From assembly GCA_021202575.1 (NCBI GenBank), contig JAJQCU010000306.1:1-6133 (forward strand): 6,133 bases of DNA, in the 5' to 3' direction. The stretch's first letter is position 1, and each line of letters begins with the position of its first letter. Of this stretch, positions 1-5,959 are shown piece after piece. A program made the translations under genes and the position numbers. Under the pieces are notes generated by a model. The model was not told the DNA's origin and ran no database searches. It saw nothing but the letters and a program-made list of their open reading frames with translations. This stretch comes from Lachnospiraceae bacterium (GTDB taxonomy: Bacteria; Bacillota; Clostridia; Lachnospirales; Lachnospiraceae).

Positions 1-691
1 AAAGGGGAAGCGCAAACGGCCCGAATGACAGGCGTTTCAGATAGATGACCTCCCGCCCCGCAGCATGAAACATCCGCTTTACCTGATGGTAGCGGCCCTC
101 CTGAATCGTCAGAAGCGCCACCTGTCCCGGACCCAGACCGGTATGGTATTCCTCCGGTAAATACGCAAGCGCCGGATGCGCCGTATCGCAGATCACAAGC
201 TTCGCGGGGAGTGTCGGCGTATCGTCACCAATATCCACGCCCTCCGAAAAAGCGGCAGCGTACCCGCTCCCAACCGGGCCATTGAGCACTGCCAGATAGG
301 TTTTGTCCACGTGGCTTTTCGGAGAGAGCATGCGGTGCGCCATCGCGCCGTCATTTGTAATCAGAAGCAGCCCTTCCGTGTCCTTATCCAGCCTGCCAAC
401 CGGAAACAGATCCCTGCCCCGGGGCACCAGCTCCATCACAGTAGGAAAGCGGCTGTCCTCCACAGCGCAGACATAACCCGCCGGTTTATGCAGCAGATAA
501 GTCACATTGCCGCGCGGAGCCGTCAATTTCCCATTTACGGCAACCTCGTCCGTGTCCGGATTCACTTTGATCTCCGCCTTTTCGGCATACACCCCGTTGA
601 TGGTGACCGCTTTTCTTTTTATGATATTTTTTACTTCGCTCCGCGTGCCAATTCCCGCATCCGCCAGAAATTTGTCCAATCGTATCTGCAT
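1..691 (-). CDS. rsuA: RsuA-family 16S rRNA pseudouridine synthase (3' end cut by window edge)
   Basis: This cytoplasmic enzyme isomerises one uridine of 16S rRNA to pseudouridine; in E. coli RsuA the target is U516. 230 residues are visible and only the last 10 or so should lie beyond base 1, since the family usually runs 230-245 residues. Residues 1-55 form an S4 RNA-binding domain opening MQIRLDKFLADAGIGTRSE. The catalytic motif GRLDKDTEGLLLITNDG is at about 99-115, with the nucleophilic aspartate at D102, the same number as in E. coli RsuA. The second family motif, EGRYHQVKRM, is at 198-207. The start is secure: GGGAGG lies 4 bases upstream and an in-frame TGA at 704-706 excludes an earlier start. 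It follows the DUF262 gene by 38 bases on the same strand and may be its operon partner. RluB-type 23S specificity cannot be fully excluded, but the short length and D102 position favour RsuA. Confidence 0.93.
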   Translation of the reverse strand, partial: MQIRLDKFLADAGIGTRSEVKNIIKRKAVTINGVYAEKAEIKVNPDTDEVAVNGKLTAPRGNVTYLLHKPAGYVCAVEDSRFPTVMELVPRGRDLFPVGRLDKDTEGLLLITNDGAMAHRMLSPKSHVDKTYLAVLNGPVGSGYAAAFSEGVDIGDDTPTLPAKLVICDTAHPALAYLPEEYHTGLGPGQVALLTIQEGRYHQVKRMFHAAGREVIYLKRLSFGPFALPL

Positions 692-695
692 GAAG

Positions 696-701
696 CCTCC
701 C
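696..701 (-). promoter_or_regulatory. Ribosome binding site of rsuA
   Basis: On the minus strand this reads GGGAGG, 4 bases before the ATG at 691. Together with the in-frame stop just upstream it fixes the rsuA start. Confidence 0.75.
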
Positions 702-729
702 GCTCATTAGCTCAATACACGTTATCTCT

Positions 730-2823
730 TCAGGCATTCGGTCTTGCGCTGTACACAAAATCCTCTTCCAGGTCCAGATTATATTTTTTCAACAATGCGC
801 GAATGAAGCAAATACAGTCATACGCCGAATATCCGGTACTGATATAAATGTCCGTATTTTTCTTTAATCTGACCGGATTTCGAACGGCCGCCGCATCATA
901 CGCAAATACAGGATTGAGCCATGACGGAAAGACCTCCTGGGTGTTCGCCATCTGCTCTATGATGTGATTATCCAGATCATAGAGCTTCTCCGCTACCGAA
1001 CGAACCATGACTGCAAAGCTGTCCACATGAACTCTTTCACCGAGAAGTTCATAATAATTCACATGTTTGTAAGTTGCTTCATGCGGATCCGCAACGGTAT
1101 AAAGCGTATATCTCGGATCCTTAAACTCTATTTTTGTTTCCGGCTGATCAATCGGGAATTGCTTCACAATCAGAGAGGCTAGCCTCTCCGCCCGACTTTC
1201 AATGGCCGAAGCGTTCCACTGCTCCTTATCCTTCACGTCGCTGTACAAAACGGCAATGTGCGTCACGGTATCCACAAGCAGCTCCTTCTTTTCATGAAAG
1301 GGCTTGTCGCCAAGCTCACTGTTGTACCCGGTCAGCGTAAGATTCCCCAGCGTATGAAGATACCTGTCGCGAATGACCTCCCAGTCATCCCCGAGCATTT
1401 TCTGCCAGGCCGGTGAAAGATTCTTATTCTGAGGCATGATGTGTTCAATCGTAAGGTTGTCGGTTATAATCCGCTCCTTTCCCTGATTTTCAATCGTTGC
1501 CAGCAAATACTTGCAAAGCGCATTTTTCCTGTACAGATTGCGTTCCTTCAGGGCAATCATAAAATCCGCATCCCCCGGTATCGCATCCTTTGACGTCAGC
1601 TGAAGGAGAAAGGATACAATAGCATCATAATAGTGATCCTTATGATCGCCGTGCGGGAAAACACGGCTATAGAGGGTTTTATAAAGGCCTCGCAGGGAGT
1701 TGGAACCAATCTCACAAATCAGGCGGCGAACGCTGTAGCTCAACAGCAGATTCAGAATCTTCCCCACTTCCTTCTGATCGATAATACCCTCTTCAAAATC
1801 GTCAAAAATACGGAACAGAAAAAGATAAACGGTAGTCTGGTTCAATCTCCTTAAACCGGAAAGCGCCGTATTGATTTCATCGCCCAGCCTGTCATCCCCG
1901 TAATAAAATGTGTGATACTGCTTTGCGTAATGATGAAGTTCCCGCAGCATCGTCTCATTTGTATATTGGCCTTCGCGATATACCTGCTTGAAAGCCGCAT
2001 AGGCATTGCTCTCTTTCGTAAAGCCGTCCTGCTTCATGTTGAGATAATCCAGAAAAAAGCTCTCCAGACAGTCTCTGGAAAGCAGCTCCTGCATAATCAG
2101 CCAGTAATCCTCATAAAGCCTTTCCTGATCATCATCTGTCATCAGCACATAATTTCTGATTAAATCGGGAAGTCCCAGAGTAATCCCCGTAGAATTGATT
2201 CTCTCAAATATTTCCTGGGCGTCGTCATCCTGGTCCAGGCGGATATCCGCACAAATCAGATGATCTATTCCATCGTGAAGCATCATAACTGAATGATCCG
2301 GACTTTCGTTCAGGAATGTGCCAATCAGCTCCCTGAAAAGCATATAATTATGATAGATAACGCCATTCCCGCTCTTGTCCATACTGTCAATCTGTCCCGA
2401 CATCAGCAGCCGGAGCTGTTCATGATCCGTTTTTACCGGTTTGAGCTTCAGCTTGCTTTTCTCATCGATCCCATATCTGTTGAATCTGTCTTCATTGAAC
2501 AGATATTTTTCAAGAGCATCTTTGTCCGCCTCATCCTCTGCACAGTCCGCCAGCGCTTTGAGAAGAATATACAGCGTGGTAAACCTTTGCTGGCCGTCAA
2601 TGATAATGAAATAATCTATATGGTTCTTCGATTTCAAAGGCGCATAAACAAAGGAGCCGCAAAAATGAGGTCTGTCCTTTTTATATGCCGTGACAATATC
2701 CTCAAAAAGCTTTTCACACTGTTCAGAAGTCCATGCATAATCACGCTGAAAAACAGGTATGCAATACTGCTTCTTATTTGGCTGAATGTAATCGTTCAGC
2801 ATCCTGCCACTTTCAATTTTCAT
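730..2823 (-). CDS. Single-chain DUF262-DUF1524 protein, GmrSD/SspE-like putative modification-dependent nuclease
   Basis: A 697-residue protein with the layout of single-chain GmrSD-type type IV restriction enzymes. Residues 1 to about 230 are a DUF262 (ParB/sulfiredoxin-fold, NTP-binding) domain. It shows IPVFQRDYAW at 22-31, the signature IIIDGQQRFTTL at 73-84, and FERINSTGITLGLPDLIRN at 206-224. A helical middle follows. A DUF1524 His-Me (HNH) nuclease domain covers about 430-555, with TIEHIMPQN at 458-466 (H461 likely catalytic) and LGNLTLTGYNSELG at 492-505. The last 130 residues form an extra domain (GERVHVDSF at 595-603, YISTGYSAYDC at 660-670) seen at the end of other DUF262 proteins. 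I chose the ATG at 2823 because GGGAGGGAG lies 7 bases upstream; an ATG at 2853 overlapping the recQ stop lacks such a site. Known relatives cut phage DNA carrying glucosylated or other modified bases, or phosphorothioate-marked systems. The target here is unknown and the defence role is inferred. Both signature motifs are intact, so it should be active. Confidence 0.9.
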   Translation of the reverse strand: MKIESGRMLNDYIQPNKKQYCIPVFQRDYAWTSEQCEKLFEDIVTAYKKDRPHFCGSFVYAPLKSKNHIDYFIIIDGQQRFTTLYILLKALADCAEDEADKDALEKYLFNEDRFNRYGIDEKSKLKLKPVKTDHEQLRLLMSGQIDSMDKSGNGVIYHNYMLFRELIGTFLNESPDHSVMMLHDGIDHLICADIRLDQDDDAQEIFERINSTGITLGLPDLIRNYVLMTDDDQERLYEDYWLIMQELLSRDCLESFFLDYLNMKQDGFTKESNAYAAFKQVYREGQYTNETMLRELHHYAKQYHTFYYGDDRLGDEINTALSGLRRLNQTTVYLFLFRIFDDFEEGIIDQKEVGKILNLLLSYSVRRLICEIGSNSLRGLYKTLYSRVFPHGDHKDHYYDAIVSFLLQLTSKDAIPGDADFMIALKERNLYRKNALCKYLLATIENQGKERIITDNLTIEHIMPQNKNLSPAWQKMLGDDWEVIRDRYLHTLGNLTLTGYNSELGDKPFHEKKELLVDTVTHIAVLYSDVKDKEQWNASAIESRAERLASLIVKQFPIDQPETKIEFKDPRYTLYTVADPHEATYKHVNYYELLGERVHVDSFAVMVRSVAEKLYDLDNHIIEQMANTQEVFPSWLNPVFAYDAAAVRNPVRLKKNTDIYISTGYSAYDCICFIRALLKKYNLDLEEDFVYSARPNA

Positions 2824-2830
2824 TCGATAT

Positions 2831-2839
2831 CTCCCTCCC
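2831..2839 (-). promoter_or_regulatory. Ribosome binding site of the DUF262-DUF1524 gene
   Basis: Reads GGGAGGGAG on the minus strand, 7 bases before the ATG at 2823. It decides the start against TTG at 2856 and ATG at 2853, which would add 10-11 residues unlike the family N-terminus. Confidence 0.8.
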
Positions 2840-2852
2840 ATGGCTGCAGTCA

Positions 2853-4046
2853 TCAACAGCTTTGCAGTCCATTCTCATTCATATATTCCCGAATCTCCTG
2901 TGCAAAGATTTCTCCGTACTGCTCATATTTCCGGTTTCCCACACCATTAATCAAAAGCATCTGGGCTCTGGTCACCGGCAGAAGATTGCTCATCTCCCGA
3001 AGCGTTTTATCGGAAAAGATAATATACGGCGGGATATGCGCCTGTTGAGCCATCTGGTAGCGCTTCCGGCGAAGGCGTTCAAACAGCTGCGGATTCTTCA
3101 TCTCCGCTGTCCCGCTGCCTTTTGCCTTCCTTTCCCTTTGCGGCGCCTGCTCCCTTTCTCTGGGCAGTTTCAGTATGATTTTTCCCTCAGATTTTTCTTC
3201 CGCCCGGCTTCCAACCTCAGCTTTTTCCATCACATCCTGATTTTGCTTCTTATATCCCGCAAGAAAACTTCTCCCGGCGTCCGTAAATTTCAAAACCGGA
3301 TAGTCGCCCGGCGTCAGCGTCAGATAGCCCTTCACCAGCAGATCGTTCATGATCTGCCGGATCCGCACCACCGATGTGCCGTTCAGTTTTCCGTAGCCCG
3401 GTGCTTTGTCCATCTGAAACCGGCGAACCTTTTCGCTTTCCGCGCCATGCACCGCATCGGAAACGGCCTGTATGCCGTACCGCTCCCGGGTTGAACCTAC
3501 CATTTCCAGAATTGCCAGCGCTTCAGCAGTGACGTCCACATTCTGAAATTCCGTCAGACAGTTTTTGCAGTTTCCACAGTAATTGCCGCCGTATTCCCCG
3601 AAATACCGCAGAATATAGTCTCTCAGGCATTCGTTGGTGAAGCAGTAAAATGTCATTTTCCGAAGCCGCTCATAATTTCGTTCGCGCAGCAAATCAGCAT
3701 CTTCCCTCGCCAGCTCCGGAGTTTCCTGATGATCGATCAGAAATTCATTGACCCTGACGTCCTTCGCGGCATAATAAAGTATACAGTCCGCCGGCTCCCC
3801 GTCGCGCCCGGCCCTGCCGGCCTCCTGATAATAGCTCTCGATATCCTTTGGCATATTGTAATGAAGCACAAAACGCACATTGGATTTATCAATGCCCATC
3901 CCGAAAGCGTTGGTCGCCACCATGATGGGCTTCCGGTCATAGATAAAATCCTCCTGATTTGCCTTCCGCTCCGAGTCCAAAAGCCCCGCGTGATAGCGGG
4001 TCACTGGATAGCCATTTTGCGCAAGCAGCGCGCTAAGCTCATCCAC
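2853..4046 (-). CDS. recQ: RecQ C-terminal fragment (helicase domain 2, zinc/RQC, HRDC)
   Basis: The open frame resumes directly after the premature stop. Its first plausible start is GTG at 4046, giving 397 residues: RecA-like domain 2 (VATNAFGMGIDK, QEAGRAGRDG), the four zinc cysteines, RQC winged helix and HRDC. The GTG has no recognisable ribosome binding site (the bases before it read ACATGAAAAAAT), so independent translation is doubtful. It ends 29 bases before the DUF262 gene. Confidence 0.5.
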   Translation of the reverse strand: MDELSALLAQNGYPVTRYHAGLLDSERKANQEDFIYDRKPIMVATNAFGMGIDKSNVRFVLHYNMPKDIESYYQEAGRAGRDGEPADCILYYAAKDVRVNEFLIDHQETPELAREDADLLRERNYERLRKMTFYCFTNECLRDYILRYFGEYGGNYCGNCKNCLTEFQNVDVTAEALAILEMVGSTRERYGIQAVSDAVHGAESEKVRRFQMDKAPGYGKLNGTSVVRIRQIMNDLLVKGYLTLTPGDYPVLKFTDAGRSFLAGYKKQNQDVMEKAEVGSRAEEKSEGKIILKLPREREQAPQRERKAKGSGTAEMKNPQLFERLRRKRYQMAQQAHIPPYIIFSDKTLREMSNLLPVTRAQMLLINGVGNRKYEQYGEIFAQEIREYMNENGLQSC

Positions 4047-4052
4047 ATTTTT

Positions 4053-4055
4053 TCA
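4053..4055 (-). other. Premature TGA stop inside recQ
   Basis: The codon order on the minus strand is ATT TAC TGT AAC ACA TGA AAA AAT GTG GAT, giving I-Y-C-N-T-stop-K-N-V-D. RecQ proteins normally have arginine at the stop position, so CGA to TGA (a C-to-T transition) fits. The frame is unchanged across the site. Confidence 0.92.
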
Positions 4056-4763
4056 TGTGTTACAGTAAATAATCCCACTCTTTTGCTGATTTTCCTTCAG
4101 ATAAAGCAGGATTGCCTGCTGCCGGTCCTTCGGTTTCTCAACGGAAAAGAACAGGTTTTTTCTGTCGTAGCCGGTGACCACCGCCAGCGGCTGGTCCAGG
4201 CCCAGAATGCAGGAAATATCTTCCTTCACCGCCCGGGTAGCGGTGGCGGTGAAGGCGCCAATCACAGGGCGGGTTGGCAACGTATGTATAAAATCAACGA
4301 TTTTCAGATAGCTGGGGCGGAAGTCCTGCCCCCACTGTGAAATGCAGTGAGCCTCATCCACCGCCACCATGGAAATTTCTACCGACCCTGTCAGTGCCAG
4401 AAAGGATTCTGTCATCAGCCGTTCCGGGGCCACATAGATAATTTTATATCGCCCGGCTCCGGCGTATTCCATCGCCTTCCGGATCTGGCCTTCCGAGAGG
4501 GAGCTGTTGATATAGGCTGCGTGTACGCCTGCCGCGTTCAGCGCCGTCACCTGATCCTTCATCAGGGAAATCAGCGGGGAAACCACAACGGTGATCCCCG
4601 GAAACAACAGCGCCGGTATCTGAAAACAGAGGGATTTTCCCGCACCCGTAGGCATGATTCCCAGCACGTCCCGTCTGGAAAGAAGCCCATCGATCAGCTC
4701 CTCCTGTCCCTCGCGGAAGCCGGTGTAGCCAAAGGTGTCCTTCAATATGCTGTATTTGTCCAT
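4053..4763 (-). CDS. recQ: RecQ N-terminal fragment (helicase domain 1)
   Basis: This is what translation from the recQ start would give: 236 residues ending GIIYCNT at the premature TGA. It contains RecA-like domain 1 with Walker A, DEAH and the aromatic-rich loop. It lacks RecA-like domain 2, including the motif VI arginines needed to couple ATP hydrolysis to unwinding. If produced, it should be unable to act as a helicase. Listed separately from the full pseudogene because it is the only part with its own ribosome binding site. Confidence 0.6.
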   Translation of the reverse strand: MDKYSILKDTFGYTGFREGQEELIDGLLSRRDVLGIMPTGAGKSLCFQIPALLFPGITVVVSPLISLMKDQVTALNAAGVHAAYINSSLSEGQIRKAMEYAGAGRYKIIYVAPERLMTESFLALTGSVEISMVAVDEAHCISQWGQDFRPSYLKIVDFIHTLPTRPVIGAFTATATRAVKEDISCILGLDQPLAVVTGYDRKNLFFSVEKPKDRQQAILLYLKENQQKSGIIYCNT

Positions 4764-4768
4764 ATATG

Positions 4769-4775
4769 CTCCCTT
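4769..4775 (-). promoter_or_regulatory. Ribosome binding site of recQ
   Basis: Reads AAGGGAG on the minus strand, 5 bases before the ATG at 4763. It favours a protein opening MDKYSILK over an ATG at 4778, which lies directly upstream of this site. Confidence 0.7.
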
Positions 4776-4792
4776 CATTACAATGAACGCTT

Positions 4793-4908
4793 TCAGAAAC
4801 GCTCTCCGTTTTGGATAAATTCCATCAGGTTCACATGCTTTATCCCGTTTCGCTGCTGCGGAAAATAGTCTGTTGTAATCACATACCTCGGATAATTATC
4901 CCTTCTTA
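4793..4908 (-). pseudogene. C-terminal remnant of an AAA_14/DUF4143-type ATPase
   Basis: The minus strand carries a short frame containing RDNYPRYVITTDYFPQQRN, then GIKHVNLMEFIQNGERF and a TGA at 4793-4795. The pattern DNYPKYV-T-D followed by RNGIKH-NL--F is what I recognise from the extreme C-terminus of the AAA ATPases with a DUF4143 domain common in Clostridia. The complete family is about 400 residues and only about 37 are left. There is no start codon in a sensible place and no ATP-binding domain, so this is a leftover tail. Upstream the frame closes at a TGA near 4918. Identity is from memory of the family and should be searched. Confidence 0.55.
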
Positions 4909-4911
4909 ATT

Positions 4912-5090
4912 TCAATCAAAAATCAATTCGCCCGTTATTTCAAAAGTATTTCCATCGGGATCAATCACATTAAAATACCAGTATGGCATATAGACATTCA
5001 CATACATCATTTCTGATGCGCTTCCTATATATGAAGATTTTTCATTCGCTCATATTCATCCTTCAGATTCTGTGTCTGAAAGTCACTCAT
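4912..5090 (-). pseudogene. VOC/glyoxalase-fold protein, C-terminal half with a frameshift
   Basis: Two short frames join to give the second half of a VOC (glyoxalase/bleomycin-resistance/dioxygenase) domain. The upstream piece reads SDFQTQNLKDEYERMKNLHI (5087-5028). The downstream piece has GSASEMMYVNVYMPYWYF then NVIDPDGNTFEITGELIFD, ending at a TGA at 4912-4914. The FxxxDPDGNxxEI pattern is the classic end of VOC proteins and carries the last metal-ligand glutamate. Two extra bases in a TA repeat (5026-5032) separate the frames; removing them gives continuous LHIGSASEMM. The first half of the domain is missing, so the gene is dead. The ATG at 5090 overlaps the end of the nucleoside phosphorylase gene and is probably not a true start; the matching frame may reach upstream to about 5127. 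Confidence 0.7.
5026..5032 (-). repeat. TA-dinucleotide run carrying the VOC frameshift
   Basis: The run reads ATATATA on the minus strand. One repeat unit fewer restores a continuous VOC reading frame, which points to replication slippage as the cause. Confidence 0.55.
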
Positions 5091-5895
5091 CTCGCAATTC
5101 AACCTGAAATTCTTCCTCATAACTTTTCTCCATCATTTTCAATCCTAACTCAAATGCTAAAAACATAATCTTTGTCTTTTCATCAATCTTAGACAATCCG
5201 CTGATGCTTCTTGGATCCCATGAAGAATGATCCAGATTATCTCCCGCATAAAAGAATTGAAAGAAATCTGTATTTCTGAAATCACAAAGTGCCTGCATAC
5301 CTGCACATTCCATCTCTACACAGATTGCACCTTGTTCCCTGCGGCGATTCACTTTATCTTTTGTCTCACGATAACAGGCATCGGTAGTCCATGTTGTACC
5401 GGTTACATATGGATATCCATGTTGATTTAAAACTTCAATGAACTCTGGAATATATTTCTTATTTACATTAATGTAATCATTAGCTGGTGCATAATGATAG
5501 CTTGTACCTTCATCACGTATGGCACGTGTTGGAATAATAATTCCACAGTCCTGTATATTTTTATCTAATACGCCACAATTACCAAGCAATATCAGTTTTT
5601 TACTTCCTAAGGCAATTACATCCTCATACATTCCAACACAACTCGGCTCACCAACATATGATTGAAATAGTGCAAACTCTTTGCCTTTATATTCTACTCG
5701 ATAAAGTGGTTGTCTTCCTGTCGCTGAATGTAATTCTTCTATTACTTCTGTTTCGAAACTCGCAACGATCTTATCGTATAGAATCTTTGAAAAGCAGGAT
5801 ACTGTGACTTCAGGAAAATCTTTTATTGAAGCTTCGTGTAACATATCAGGATCAATGATTGCATGTTTATTATTATCAAATTCTTCTAATATCAT
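5083..5895 (-). CDS. Nucleoside phosphorylase (PNP/UDP family 1)
   Basis: A 270-residue cytoplasmic enzyme of the purine/uridine phosphorylase superfamily, which splits nucleosides with phosphate to free base plus ribose-1-phosphate (or hydrolyses them in the MTA/SAH nucleosidase branch). Visible motifs are LILLGNCGVL at 101-110 (the GTCGG-type phosphate loop), TRAIRDEGTSYHYAP at 123-137 (compare RLDGASLHFAP in E. coli Udp), TTWTTDACYRET at 167-178, and the ribose-binding VEMECAGMQAL at 193-203. YAGDNLDH at 216-223 may supply the acid residue. The N-terminus lacks the usual MPGDP-type opening of DeoD/Udp, so it belongs to a divergent subgroup and base specificity cannot be read off. The ATG at 5895 has AAAAGG 8 bases upstream. 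The gene is clearly more AT-rich than recQ (21 of 60 G+C at 5521-5580 against 37 of 60 at 4201-4260), consistent with separate origin. The last ~15 residues look unlike the family. Confidence 0.88.
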   Translation of the reverse strand: MILEEFDNNKHAIIDPDMLHEASIKDFPEVTVSCFSKILYDKIVASFETEVIEELHSATGRQPLYRVEYKGKEFALFQSYVGEPSCVGMYEDVIALGSKKLILLGNCGVLDKNIQDCGIIIPTRAIRDEGTSYHYAPANDYINVNKKYIPEFIEVLNQHGYPYVTGTTWTTDACYRETKDKVNRRREQGAICVEMECAGMQALCDFRNTDFFQFFYAGDNLDHSSWDPRSISGLSKIDEKTKIMFLAFELGLKMMEKSYEEEFQVELRDE

Positions 5896-5903
5896 ACGTA
5901 TAA

Positions 5904-5909
5904 CCTTTT
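5904..5909 (-). promoter_or_regulatory. Ribosome binding site of the nucleoside phosphorylase gene
   Basis: Reads AAAAGG on the minus strand, 8 bases before the ATG at 5895. A second purine-rich stretch (AAGAGGGGAT) lies just upstream. No convincing -35/-10 pair is visible in the 64 bases separating this gene from its upstream neighbour. Confidence 0.55.
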
Positions 5910-5959
5910 ATCCCCTCTTAACCCATTCACGGATTCACTTTCTCATTAATGCCAATCCA

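Larger units (their letters stand above)
2853..4763 (-). pseudogene. recQ: recQ ATP-dependent DNA helicase, interrupted by one in-frame TGA
   Basis: Read through the TGA at 4053-4055, this is a 636-codon 3'-5' RecQ DNA helicase with every family domain in order. RecQ unwinds DNA during recombinational repair and restart of stalled forks. The helicase core covers about 1-340: motif 0 FREGQEE, Walker A PTGAGKS (K43), DEAH at 136-139, an aromatic-rich loop at 141-152, FTATAT at 171-176, and QEAGRAGRDG at 313-322. Zinc cysteines are C379, C396, C399 and C402. A winged-helix RQC domain spans about 408-503, then a charged linker, then an HRDC domain at about 556-630. The TGA is codon 237, exactly where motif IV (IIYCNSR in E. 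coli) carries a conserved arginine. Both sides are in the same frame with no other damage, so a CGA to TGA change is the simplest cause. The start ATG at 4763 has AAGGGAG 5 bases upstream. Unless the stop is suppressed or is a base-call error, no full helicase is made. Confidence 0.88.

Noticed and set aside
176..847. Plus-strand 223-codon open frame
   Set aside because: It is antisense to the pseudouridine synthase, whose catalytic motifs are unmistakable, and its composition is that of a shadow frame.
2824..2856. Earlier start for the DUF262 gene (TTG at 2856 or ATG at 2853 overlapping the recQ stop as TGATG)
   Set aside because: Translational coupling is possible, but the strong GGGAGGGAG site 7 bases before the ATG at 2823 and the family-like N-terminus from there favour the shorter protein.
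2293..3494. Two long overlapping plus-strand open frames (about 250 codons each)
   Set aside because: They lie antisense to the clearly coding DUF262 and recQ genes, cross the boundary between them, show no recognisable domains and have no ribosome binding site.
4019..4055. Selenocysteine reading of the recQ TGA, with a possible hairpin downstream (GCGC repeats at 4019-4033)
   Set aside because: The stem is only four base pairs, the position is a conserved arginine rather than cysteine, and RecQ is not a known selenoprotein.
4786..4803. Imperfect inverted repeat AGCGTTTC/GAAAGCGTT as a terminator before recQ
   Set aside because: The arms do not pair cleanly, the loop is almost absent and no T-run follows on the minus strand.
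3729..4868. Plus-strand open frames opposite recQ
   Set aside because: They are antisense to the helicase motifs and contain nothing recognisable; treated as shadows.
5896..5959. Possible promoter (TTGGCA) before the phosphorylase gene
   Set aside because: No -10 element is found at a suitable distance; the region only shows the ribosome binding site.
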